From: Plumapathes pennacea
Taxonomy: Eukaryota > Cnidaria > Anthozoa > Antipatharia > Myriopathidae
NCBI GenBank assembly: GCA_964036295.1
Contig: OZ038466.1
Coordinates: 9,264,001 to 9,328,000, forward strand
Length of the DNA: 64,000 nt
Direction of reading: 5' to 3'
The position numbers and the translations under genes are program-made. The notes under the pieces were generated by a model, which worked only from the letters and a program-made list of their open reading frames with translations, did no database searches and had not been told where the DNA came from. Within the stretch, counting starts at the first letter, position 1, and the number at the start of each line of letters is the position of its first letter. Of the stretch, positions 45,601 through 51,323 are shown one piece after another.

Positions 45601-46002
45601 CACCGACATGTTTTTCATTTGCACGCCTTTCATGGACTTGCATTCGACCATGAGCGAATGACAGATATCAAATTCCAAAGAAAACACGCTAGTTATGGCG
45701 AAGTACAGTGCGGGCAAATTATGCGATCATCAACTTCCATCCCTCACAGCGTGGGGCCCACACACAAACAGCAGTTAGATAAAAATAATGATTGCAAAAC
45801 CATGGAGGCCCGAAGGTGTGGTAGAATTGAAAGATCAGAAGACAGGAACAGAAAAACGAAAGGATGAAATCTGATACTCGTCAAGCAAGTGCTTATCGAT
45901 AACTAAACGGTCCGTGATGAAAGCAATGTTCGACATGCACTTACCAGCAAACCCAAGCGATGCAATAAGAACAGCTTCCAAAAGCAGATGAACTATACGC
46001 AT
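22801..46002 (-). CDS. NCAM-like: NCAM-like cell adhesion molecule: signal peptide, 5 Ig, 2 FN3, micro-exon stalk, TM (16 exons)
   Basis: Single-pass surface adhesion protein of NCAM/Fasciclin II architecture. The 16 exons sum to 2454 bases, an 817-residue protein if all are used. Order: signal peptide, Ig1 (Cys in RVTCT and YQCK), Ig2 (WKKDE, SYTC), Ig3 (FLCEA, YTCK), Ig4 split over two exons (VEWYKDN, YVCK), Ig5 (VRCVF, FTCEAKNDHG), FN3-1 (LKWEVPEKDGG), FN3-2 (LEWKAPDYDGG, YKVSLYAVN), a short low-complexity stalk, then a TM helix. The TM exon resembles NCAM closely: GMSKGAIAGIVIAV, then FNSCGLFFCCSVTFCG, where NCAM has a Cys-rich motif that is palmitoylated. The cytoplasmic tail is very short and ends PAENV. 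All domain borders are phase-1 introns except inside Ig4 (phase 0) and the last intron (phase 2). It lies head to head with the Ig/FN3/ZP gene. The alternative name Fasciclin II-like is equally reasonable. Confidence 0.92.
23101..23131 (-). CDS. NCAM-like: NCAM-like exon 15: short cytoplasmic exon
   Basis: A 31-base exon between CTTGACAG and GTAAGTG, reading NDNNAAEME. Phase 1 in and phase 2 out, matching both neighbours. Confidence 0.7.
23182..23361. mobile_element. TTCACTCCC MITE, copy 5
   Basis: Ends CCTTTCACTCCCGAACTC and GTGGGAGTGAATGG, with GATAGTTCAATCAG inside. It lies in the intron between the TM exon and the cytoplasmic exon of the NCAM-like gene. Confidence 0.7.
23525..23716 (-). 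CDS. NCAM-like: NCAM-like exon 14: transmembrane helix and Cys-rich juxtamembrane segment
   Basis: 192 bases, phase 1 to phase 1. It reads PGVADPSTGG, then the helix IAGIVIAVILIVLIAIDLF, then CCFFNSCGLFFCC and AGKAAAKSNK before GTAAGTT. The pattern DLFCCFFNSCGLFFC parallels the NCAM TM border closely and is the strongest single argument for NCAM kinship. Confidence 0.9.
23722..23928. repeat. Three tandem 69-bp units over the TM-exon acceptor tract
   Basis: GACGAGAAGAGAAAGACGAG recurs at 23722, 23791 and 23860 with about 98% identical units. On the minus (coding) strand each unit carries the pyrimidine tract CTCGTCTTTCTCTTCTCGTC that serves the TM-exon acceptor. Only the copy next to the exon keeps the CAG. 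Confidence 0.92.
23984..24168. mobile_element. Repeat bounded by GGTTCGAAATTAA / TTAATTTCGAAACC
   Basis: The ends are an inverted pair, and inside are GTTGTCCGAGGGACAACC and GTTGTCCCGGACAACTGG, themselves near-palindromic. A second, diverged copy lies at 36002-36241. Both are in NCAM-like introns. Confidence 0.7.
24169..25184. other. NCAM-like intron 13, unstructured part
   Basis: No exon seen. A 32-base sequence (CAGAGGCTGTAGGAAACACT) is directly repeated at about 24997 and 25027. Confidence 0.4.
25185..25455. repeat. Degenerate minisatellite (GAGTACTGANGTGAATGCTTGATAA)
   Basis: Diverged units of about 30 bases built on GAGTACTG, GTGAATGCTTGATAA and TTGATGAGTAC recur eight or so times in the intron between stalk micro-exon 13 and the TM exon. 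Confidence 0.6.
25705..25734 (-). CDS. NCAM-like: NCAM-like exon 13: stalk micro-exon (30 nt)
   Basis: The 30-base exon lies between CTAGCTACAG and GTAAGTT, phase 1 to phase 1, reading STGGPAVPG. Consensus splice sites on both sides and a symmetric length support it. It codes a flexible Gly/Pro stalk. Confidence 0.65.
25885..26385. repeat. Long-unit minisatellite (CAAAGTTCTAGCATCACAAAG / TTTCCCAAAACCAA)
   Basis: About five imperfect units of roughly 90-120 bases. Each contains ACCAAAGTT(C/A)(C/T)AGCATCACA, AATTTCCCAAAACCAA, and usually GAGAAATGGAAAATGAAGA. It lies in the NCAM-like stalk region intron. Confidence 0.75.
26830..27446. repeat. 31-33-bp minisatellite (CCAACAGAAGGACATTCAAATACGTAAAAGA unit)
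   Basis: About 19 head-to-tail units of CCAACAGAAGGA(C/T)ATTC + AAATA(C/T)GTAAAAAGA with small length changes. It explains the open minus-strand frames here, so these are not exons. It lies in the intron between stalk micro-exons 12 and 13. Confidence 0.93.
27553..27656. repeat. (ATT)n microsatellite
   Basis: About 26 TAT/ATT units with few interruptions, 20-40 bases downstream (minus-strand sense) of stalk micro-exon 12's donor. Confidence 0.95.
27678..27695 (-). CDS. NCAM-like: NCAM-like exon 12: stalk micro-exon (18 nt)
   Basis: Candidate 18-base exon reading TRSTK between GTGTCCCAG and GTAAGTG, phase 1 to phase 1. The donor is strong but the acceptor pyrimidine tract is weak, so this is the least certain of the four micro-exons. 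Confidence 0.45.
28538..28564 (-). CDS. NCAM-like: NCAM-like exon 11: stalk micro-exon (27 nt)
   Basis: 27 bases between GCAAATTTCAG and GTAAGTC, reading TTDTMTPP with phase 1 at both ends. It is Thr/Pro rich, as expected of an O-glycosylated stalk. Its downstream intron sequence matches that of the next micro-exon, showing a tandem duplication. Confidence 0.65.
29104..29127 (-). CDS. NCAM-like: NCAM-like exon 10: stalk micro-exon (24 nt)
   Basis: 24 bases between GATTTCAACAG and GTAAGTG, reading GGGGNGSN across the junction. Phase 1 both ends. Flanks are homologous to those of exon 11: GTAATACCTGCCACGTGTT here against GTAATATCTGCCATGTGTT there, and ACAAGATATTA in both. Confidence 0.65.
29291..29674. 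mobile_element. Composite foldback element, copy 1
   Basis: The left half (29313-29455) is a hairpin with about 55-base arms, TTCATGGAAAGTGCG...TATCATAAAAC and GTTTTATGATAC...GCACTTTCCATGA. The right half carries a second inverted pair, TTATTATATACATACTGAGA (29463) and TCTCAGTATGTATATAATAA (to 29674). The same two-part plan recurs at 32877-33180. Confidence 0.75.
29995..30112 (+). mobile_element. Possible 3' end of a non-LTR retroelement
   Basis: CCTTAATAAAGTTGTCGATTGATTGATTGAA at the end resembles the 3' tail with (GATT)n of CR1/L2-type elements. No reverse transcriptase frame is present. A GATTGGTTGATTGACTG stretch near 60730 is similar. Confidence 0.3.
30373..30660 (-). CDS. NCAM-like: NCAM-like exon 9: FN3 domain 2
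   Basis: A complete FN3 fold of 96 codons: VPGKPTIT, FTLEWKAPDYDGG, ISYKVQWKD, LDIKDLDYSREYKVSLYAVN and QGPSEPAE. I placed the donor at GTGAGA (30372); GTAAAG six bases earlier is also phase 1. Confidence 0.93.
30806..31074. mobile_element. GTTCTTTTGG dispersed repeat, copy 1
   Basis: Starts GTTCTTTTGGGCCCTGTTCTG and ends near GGAACAGTTCCAAAGGAATAA. It contains GCTATTCTGTTTTCGGAATAGCGC, a near-palindrome, and many GTATTCTGT repeats. It matches 59618-59930 over most of its length. Located between the two FN3 exons. Confidence 0.8.
31278..31658 (-). CDS. NCAM-like: NCAM-like exon 8: FN3 domain 1 plus linker
   Basis: Starts APSKPRDVQ, then ITLKWEVPEKDGGMPIIEYTI, YNVEILARTEAGRSDP. The exon is 127 codons, about 30 longer than a normal FN3; the extra C-terminal part (YCELCIVCDPK and basic NSRKRPLK) is a linker with two or three cysteines not expected in FN3. 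Confidence 0.9.
31692..32292. mobile_element. TTCACTCCC MITE, copy 6, split by a nested element
   Basis: The left part (31692-31833) has TTTTCACTCCCAAGCTTAAA and the right part (32221-32292) has GGTGAGAAACTGAAG...GAGTGAATTAAGGGTTAA. Joined, they make a normal copy; the 387 bases between are another element. Confidence 0.8.
31834..32220. mobile_element. Nested MITE with GTGGTAAAGTG / CACTTTACCAC ends
   Basis: The left end GTGGTAAAGTGTGACGTCATCA mirrors the right end TGACGTCATCACTTTACCAC. Inside is a further inverted pair, CTAAACTCTTATTTAGCG and AAATAAGAGGGTTTAG. It inserted into a pre-existing TTCACTCCC MITE, giving a relative age. Confidence 0.85.
32488..32757 (-). CDS. NCAM-like: NCAM-like exon 7: Ig domain 5
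   Basis: 90 codons between TTATTTCCAG and GTAACA: VVYSYVGNKKPVTVRCVFLG, then FSNFTCEAKNDHG. The motif VVYSY(V/I)GN and CEA(K/E)ND(H/R)G are shared with Ig3 of the neighbouring Ig/FN3/ZP gene. The canonical core Trp is not evident, as in its paralogue. Confidence 0.9.
32877..33180. mobile_element. Composite foldback element, copy 2
   Basis: A hairpin at 32891-32994 (GATATTACACGGCGGC...AAAGATATGAATTTTATTTTC with its complement) is followed by an inverted pair, TTATTATATTAGACACGAGTG (33002) and CACTCATGTCTATATAATAA (to 33178). Same plan as 29291-29674. It appears inserted beside or within a TACAGTCGAACC element beginning at about 32845. Confidence 0.75.
33181..33927. other. NCAM-like intron 6, no further gene seen
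   Basis: About 33181-33270 carries GTCCTGATAAGGGTTCTCC and AATTAAGCGGCCACC, remnants of a TACAGTCGAACC-type element. The rest shows no exon or clear structure. Confidence 0.4.
33928..34078 (-). CDS. NCAM-like: NCAM-like exon 6: Ig domain 4, second half
   Basis: Phase 0 in, phase 1 out. Reads YNGDRSESTITFDKVRITDSGEYVCKARNTA, the DxGxYxC strand of an Ig fold, then IIVEKAVHV. I placed the donor at GTAAGT; GTGTCA ten bases earlier is also phase 1 and would remove GVT. Confidence 0.9.
34157..34340. mobile_element. TTCACTCCC MITE, diverged copy 7
   Basis: Recognisable by CCATTCACTCCTGATCGAGC, ATAAATCTCTCAACC and GACTGGTGAGAAAAAAG. The right terminus is lost. Located in the intron that splits Ig4. 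Confidence 0.5.
34875..35017 (-). CDS. NCAM-like: NCAM-like exon 5: Ig domain 4, first half
   Basis: Acceptor CATTATAG, donor GTAACA. Reads VPPKINPALVNVVESEGAKV, then ELKCNTVEGDPKPTVEWYKD with the first Cys and core Trp. Phase 1 in, phase 0 out: the only Ig domain in the gene split by an intron. Confidence 0.92.
35290..35477. mobile_element. Foldback element, arms about 75 bp
   Basis: AGAAATATATAATGTG, TGTGTAATATAGCCTCATCT, GAAGTTGGGAGAACAC at the left are returned as GTGTTCTCCCAACTTC, AGATGAGGCTATATTACACA, TATATATTTCTT at the right. Noncoding; in the intron between Ig3 and Ig4. Confidence 0.85.
35614..35892 (-). CDS. NCAM-like: NCAM-like exon 4: Ig domain 3
   Basis: 93 codons, phase 1 both ends, acceptor TTTTCTGCAG. 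Reads YNFTFLCEATGYPAPQYSWSS and PGDKGEYTCKVTSGDG: both cysteines and the core Trp present. Confidence 0.92.
36002..36241. mobile_element. GGTTCGAAATTAA-type repeat, copy 2
   Basis: Matches 23984-24168 through AGTTGCCCCTCAGACAACCACAAG, ATGTTTTGGTTTGCCCCATC and GTCTGGGACAACTG...TTTTGAACCCTG, with more divergence. Confidence 0.55.
36890..37230. repeat. Imperfect tandem duplication, about 215-bp period
   Basis: TTTATCAGAGACCATGATAT, CTGCATCCAAACTAAATACG, CTTCTTTTGGCTGAGTTTCA recur in the same order starting near 36896 and 37110. The open frames at 36736-37011 run through it and show no domain. Confidence 0.7.
37231..38265. other. NCAM-like intron 3, no further gene seen
   Basis: No exon or clear mobile element recognised; several short open frames without domain signal. 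Confidence 0.4.
38266..38532 (-). CDS. NCAM-like: NCAM-like exon 3: Ig domain 2
   Basis: 89 codons, phase 1 both ends. Reads VHVPDTNQ, YPTPDVVWKKDEQ, FNLKDDGSLEIQNVQPSDEG and SYTCIV. The position of the usual first Cys is occupied by Ile/Arg (AIVIRVHG), so this domain may lack the core disulfide. Confidence 0.9.
38533..39570. other. NCAM-like intron 2, part without recognised features
   Basis: AT-rich, no exon, no clear repeat ends. Confidence 0.4.
39570..40460 (+). pseudogene. Decayed transposon-type ORF with 138-bp tandem repeats
   Basis: A frame opens at 39847 (MENLKTEELETQQSRKARLR) and stops after 31 codons; further on, 40055-40450 is open and contains 2.7 units of a 138-base repeat. 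Each 46-residue unit reads EQRLKANR.LQEKKRA.EKTPQRQQRMNA. Highly charged repeats of this EKTPQRQQRMNA style are, to my knowledge, common in N-termini of helitron-like and other transposon proteins, but no catalytic domain is present here. It is sense-opposite to the host gene and lies in its intron 2. Helitron origin is a guess. Confidence 0.4.
41352..41618 (-). CDS. NCAM-like: NCAM-like exon 2: Ig domain 1
   Basis: 89 codons, phase 1 both ends: ASVSVSHGEDIAAAGQTIRV, TCTITGETFVEWSGPNGKIP, LVISSPVDDDGGQYQCKGN. WSGPNGKIP parallels the WFSPNGEKL of vertebrate NCAM Ig1. Confidence 0.92.
41935..42092. repeat. Interstitial TTAGGG-like array with 29-bp higher-order unit
   Basis: Four 29-base units (GGTTAGGGTTGAATTAGAGT + TAGTGTTAT) at 41961, 41990, 42019 and 42048 are flanked by TTAGGGTTAGGATTAGGG and GGTTAGGGTTAGTGTTAGGG. 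It looks like decayed telomeric repeat in NCAM-like intron 1. Confidence 0.9.
42093..45944. other. NCAM-like intron 1, no gene seen
   Basis: No exon recognised. Fragments of the TTCACTCCC MITE (CAAGCTCAAAATACAGATTC) at about 42368. CTATCAT is repeated several times near 43240-43270. GGGCCCCCTCACACAGCTC at 43597 resembles a GGCCC-type MITE end. Confidence 0.45.
45945..46002 (-). CDS. NCAM-like: NCAM-like exon 1: signal peptide
   Basis: ATG then MRIVHLLLEAVLIASLGFA, a standard leader, ending in phase 1 at G|GTAAGT. It is the only leader on this strand upstream of Ig1 and the phase fits. Confidence 0.82.
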
Positions 46003-46311
46003 GATGACGGCTTTTTTCTGCAGAAATCAGAGGACACAGATCACACTTTAAAATAACAAACATGCAAGATCGGGACAGCAGAGAGGTAATTTTGCGGAGA
46101 CAAAAGGAGTTTACCTCTAACCACAGAAGACACCACCCAAGACCAAATAAAAGAAACGAGCTGTCGTGCACGCGCCGAAAATGCGCACGCGCATTGCATA
46201 AATGAATCTGCATACATTATCACAGAGGACGCTGTATTTGAATGAATGCTGATTGTGTATTGTATAGCACCGGCCAGCCATAGACGCTAAACTATAGCCT
46301 TCTTTTCAACA

Positions 46312-46650
46312 CTAATTATATAGGAAGCCCAGGCTTGCTTCGTATGTTACTATTTGGCCACGTTTTAACACGGGCGCTTTCTCCAAGGTTTGCCTGATAA
46401 TCTCCAAGGCATGATATTGCATGCCGGAAGCTTGGCTAACAGTTTCTCCGCAATTTTTCATGATGAGCTGTGTTTCGTCGAAAGTGTTGAACAGGGCATT
46501 TTTATTTAAGTCGACGCTGTCTAAAACCAGTTCTCCAGGGGGCGATGTGCGATTGTACCGGAAGCGTTTTATTTCGATAACGATGTTATGTTATGGTATT
46601 GTCACGGGGAGGCGATCTCCCGCTGTCACACGAAGACGATCGATACTCAT
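46312..46650 (-). pseudogene. Unrecognised 112-codon frame with one internal stop
   Basis: From ATG at 46650 the frame reads MSIDRLRVTAGDRLPVTIP, a TAA, then 92 further sense codons (IEIKRFRYNRTSPPGELVLD ... EIIRQTLEKAP ... YEASLGFLYN) to TAG. The composition looks protein-like, but I recognise no family, and the opposite strand is also open. It sits 310 bases upstream of the NCAM-like start. Could be a retrocopy fragment, a 5' exon of another gene, or chance. Confidence 0.25.
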
Positions 46651-47537
46651 CGACCCTAAAACACTTTAGTGAATCGTTTTCAAATGTTCCTCTTTTGATT
46701 TCCATGTAAAAAGCGAAAACGCGTCATTTTCAAACAAATTGGCTCCATGTATTAACCTCCTTTCCCCCACCCCCACCCCCACATGTTCTCTTGCTTCTCC
46801 TTCCCTATTAAATTATCGCAAATTGAATTACTAAACGCTTATTTCCTCACAGATGCAACTGAAAAACAAGATTTCACGAGTGAGCGGCCAATTTGGACAG
46901 TTATTTATGTTTCTGTCACACTTTCGAAAGCAGGACAGCGGTGTAGCCTGCGGACATGGGGCCCCTCGGGGGAAGCGGCTTCTTCGCAAGCTAAAGATGC
47001 TGGGTTATATGTTTTATACATACTTTTCGATGCTCTTTTCATTTCCAGCACTCGGAAAGCCTTCTTTGGGAGAAGGTGGGTCATGTGACCTGTCTGGTAC
47101 GAAGGCCTATTATTAATAGGCCCTTTGCAAAGCGAGATACATTTATGGTATTTATGGTCTCCTTTCGGCTTTTTCACATGGCTGTGGTTTTTTCGTGCGT
47201 TGCCTTTGGCTACATGTCGACTCAATTTGACATACTTGATTATCATCAGTAACATTATCTTATGCCCAGTCGACTTTTTGTAGTCAAAAAAATTGCTCCA
47301 GTGTACCTACGAATTTTAAAATAAACGGTATACAGTTACAAAGCACGTTCACAGTTACGAAGCACTTTCACTGATGTGTGCCGTTAACAAAACGTTCTGC
47401 GAAGCAGTGGTTTTGGTTTGGAAGAACCTTCAAAGTTTGAAACTGGCAAAGAAACGGTATGGCAGCTAGACATAAAATTATAAAAAAATAGCTCGATTTT
47501 AATCTCACTATGCTTTGTTTTCATTATTTTTTGTTTA

Positions 47538-47576
<39 letters not shown>

Positions 47577-50500
47577 TAAGAGTGCATTGGCGTCGTACTT
47601 ATTTAAAACCTCGACGCAAAAAAGATGACATTAAAAAGCTCTAAATCCAATCCGAAGCAAGTCATATCACATGAAGCTGGCAGATGTCGGATGTTTCTGC
47701 CAAGAACTAGACATTAAGACTTGATTAATGTTCACACAGATAGTATTGACACCACAGTCAATAAGGGGCCCGTTTACACGAAGCAGTTAGTTCGATCTGA
47801 GGCAAATGCTGTGAACGCACCAACACCATCTCGTAACGTGCAAACTTAGTAAAGTATAGAGAAGATACAACACAGACACATTAGGGCGTTACAGTAAAAA
47901 GCTTGTATAAATATTAACACCAACAGGAAATACGACAGCATCTTAGATCTATGATAACACTGGGCCCACTCGACAAGATTATTTTTATCTGACGTCTAAA
48001 GTAAGAATTTCTGTTCTCGCTGCATCCTGGTCTCGGAAACTGCTAAATGAAAGGAGAGTACAGTGACAGAGTTGGAGTTTCCGGTATACACGGTTTTCAA
48101 ATACCTCTTTTCTGCTACTTTTCTCCCTTTCACACCTAACGTCGGGAACTGAAATTTGTGCTAGCAACTCCCGAAGCTTGACCAGAAATAGCTCTCGGTT
48201 TGATACGCAGATATTAATGCACGCACGGGAAAACTGATCTGCGCTGACAAACTAAATCGGGAAAAGAGCCTGGGTACAAGATGTGATAGATAAGTCGATG
48301 TTTCTGGCAGGCTACCAAACACTTGACATGCTAAGTTTGTTGTTTATCCTGCGTCTGTCACGTTTTGACGCCAGAGGAAGCTTCTGATCTTCAAAAAGGC
48401 GTGGGTTTAAGGCCCCGTTCACACCAACATTTTGTTGCGTTTTCACGTCCCGTCCACGCGAACACGATGAAAACGAAAACGCAAACTTTTGAAACGGCTT
48501 CCAGAATGAAAATATTTGAAAACGCAACTTTATTGTAATCGTGTGGATGGTAAAACTCACTAAGGACGCAAACATTTGAAAGCGCCCGCCAGATTAATTT
48601 TCGTGTGGACGGTCCATTTCACTAAAAACGCAAAGTTTTGAAAACGGTTGTTCATCTGGAAAGGTTGCCGTGTGGACGCAATATTTTTGTTCCATTTTCA
48701 GTAAAATGAATAGCGTGTTTTAAAAACGTATCCGTGTGGACGGAGCCTGTATAAATTAGCCTTGAAATACGATATGTATATTATTCGGAGTTTAACTACA
48801 CAATACCCCGTACCTATTGTCAGTTTTCGGAGCGCTTTGTAGAACGAGAAAATAGACAAAAGATTTTATTGTTTTTAAAATAGAATGCGAGCTCTTCTGT
48901 AGTTTGTTCTTTCAAAGCTACGCAACTGCTTCCACCTTTGAAACCCCGGAAACTTTCGTACTTGTAGGACCTCTTGCTTGCAAATGTCATGCACAAATTT
49001 GTATGTACAGAAAGAATAAAATATTCCTGTGGTGCATCGAAGAGCCACCACGGCAGAGCAATGCAGTTTGACTAAAGGAATCACAGACACGAGGAGCAGC
49101 GACTACGTACTATTCGCTAAATGGAATTTAAATCATCCTAATTGTTTACCCTCCTAGGTTCAAGTTGCCTTCCGCTCAACAGAAATTTACCACACAAAAG
49201 AGAGAAACAAGTGTATGCCCGGCTCAAGCATTGTCTGCCTTTTGTTGTGTAAATCAAAGGAGTGTTTTCGCGAGTAAACAAGATGCCAAAAATCAAACTC
49301 TAACTACGAGTCACGAGATAGTTTGGTTGACGCAGGAACCCCTGAAAGCGATGTCAGTTCTGATAGAAGTTTGTCTGAAATGAAAGGTGTCTTGTCGAAA
49401 AACAGATGGTTTCGCAATGTCCACCAGAATCGAAACAAATAAAGCCTCCTATTTTTATTATTCATGAGCGGCATGCTAATTTTCCAACATTGCTTGAAAG
49501 GATCGCTTGTCACACAAAAGCAACCGCCAGCATTTGTTGCGCAAGAAAATGAATTGCATCACAAACTGACTCGCAACTGAAGAAGAAAGGAAATCGAAGA
49601 TCGGAGTAACTACAGAATACCCCGCATTTTTTTGGAGCACCCCTAGAAAACGGTGGATACGCGGATACGCGCAGTCAAGCTAGACCACCCCTCCCCCAAA
49701 GTTTTTGAAGTATATGTGGAAGTGGATACGCGGATACGCAGTGGAGCATACGGCTTTAGGGAAGTGGATTACGCGGTGATTTATTTCACTCACAACTCTT
49801 GATCGTATCATCACCAGACTTGATTGTTCTGAACCGCAACTGTGATTCCCGGGGGCACAAAGAAGCCCGTCGTCACCAGTCCACGTGGGTCTACTCACTG
49901 AGGAGCTTTTTGAATGATCGATTATTTTATTATTAGTCATAGTTTATTCTCGGTTGTAGAAGGGCGATGTTTTTTTTTTTCTTACTCCAACCCTCGATGT
50001 GAAATGCTTTCCGTCGTTTGGAGTGCATTTTTTTTTACTCCAACATTTTTAAACTTATTTTTAAAACAGTTCTAACATTGTGCTCGCACGTCAACAGCCA
50101 TTCCAGCCGAAAGGGAATGTTTCGTAGCTTTCACGCAAAAGAAAAAAGAAGAAGAAAAACAGAAGTAGAAAGTGAGTAAATAGCTCAGTCGTTACGGCTT
50201 TAGATCCTCTTGAAGCCTTTTTTTTTCCGAACTACCTCCACAATTGCTCAAGCTGCTATTTTACTTTACAAACTGGTCAGCTTTCACTCAGTGGTATTCT
50301 CAATCTACGGTTCATATATGAGCTATATCACACATAAACGATTTCATCGTATTCCAGATAGCATAAATAGAACACAGCGGAAATACTTTTTTTCTTTTTT
50401 TGGCCGTGCGGTCACTTTATTGTTGAGTCAGCGGTCATTGCACAAAATTTGCGGATTTAAGTTCAGTGTAACGGTCGTAAAACCTCAAGACTTAGCCAAG

Positions 50501-51253
50501 AAACTAATAATAGGACTCGATACTCAACTATAAGTGAGCCAGTTCACTGTATTTTCTATAACACAAGTTGTGCACAAGCAAAACGAAGCTTGCACACGAT
50601 GTGAAATTTTACCTCAAATAAGAAGTTGGATAACAACAAAAGTGACGTCAAAAACTTATTTCTGCGGATATTTACTGCCCATATAAACTTGTGTCTGTCA
50701 AGTAATCTCTAAACTAAAATTTTTTTTTTTTAATGACGCTGAATTTGGTTCCCAACACAAAAGAACGTAATTAATCAAAAGAAAAATAAGTTAGTAGCAC
50801 TTTTAAATCAAAAGAAACTAATCTTCTCCTCAAATGAGTCGGATGGAAGTGGATTGCTATTCATCTTTCGACTTTCGGGGGCCCCAAAAATGGCGGAACG
50901 AAGGATTTGGGCGCGCAAAGGACTGGGCCCCTTTAACATGTACTCTGCTTCTCAAGTAAGCTACATTTTCTGTCCTGTGCGCCCTGTTCGGTGCGGGTCC
51001 GCGATTCACGGCCGTTCCAACCCTACTTTCAGTGGATCAATATCACCCCGGCTGCGCATAAAACTTAAACGTGTATAAACTGCATAATGACTACCTCACC
51101 TCGAGTCGAGGTCAGAAATCAAAACATACACAATGACTCATTTGAATAATCCTCGACACATCGTGATGGCGCTAGGGAGGACCGAAAGTAACCATGAAAT
51201 TTGCATTTAGAAAGAAAAGCGAAGTCACGCACATGGTCGGTTGAGCGAGAGAG
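46651..51253. other. Divergent intergenic region between the NCAM-like and Ig/FN3/ZP genes
   Basis: No supportable coding exon. Poly-T at about 47543-47575; GGCCCGTTTACACGAAGC at 47767 resembles a MITE end; one clear MITE at 48410-48748. GTGGATACGCGGATACGC is repeated near 49655 and 49722. Both genes' promoters should lie here. No TATA element can be assigned with confidence. Confidence 0.45.
48410..48748. mobile_element. MITE with AGGCCCCGTTCACAC / GTGTGGACGGAGCCT ends
   Basis: The terminal 15 bases are inverted repeats with two mismatches. Inside, CGTGTGGACGG-type motifs occur four times and AAAACGCAAA-type motifs at least five times. Noncoding. Confidence 0.75.
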
Positions 51254-51323
51254 ATGAAGCACCATTTGAGTGTCGAGGTGTACGTCTTACTGGCAGCAGT
51301 GTTCGCTGTAGTTTTGTTAACTG
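51254..51323 (+). CDS. Ig/FN3/ZP gene exon 1: signal peptide
   Basis: ATG then MKHHLSVEV and the hydrophobic YVLLAAVFAVVLLT, ending phase 1 at ACTG|GTGAGT. It is the nearest leader upstream of Ig1 on this strand, and the phase agrees with the acceptor at 53823. Confidence 0.78.

Noticed and set aside
45345-45867. Plus-strand frames near the NCAM-like signal peptide
   Set aside because: No splice context or domain; probably intron 1 noise.
22801-46002. Fasciclin/neuroglian (L1-type, 6 Ig + 4-5 FN3) for gene D
   Set aside because: Five Ig and two FN3 with an NCAM-like Cys-rich TM border fit NCAM/Fas2, not L1.
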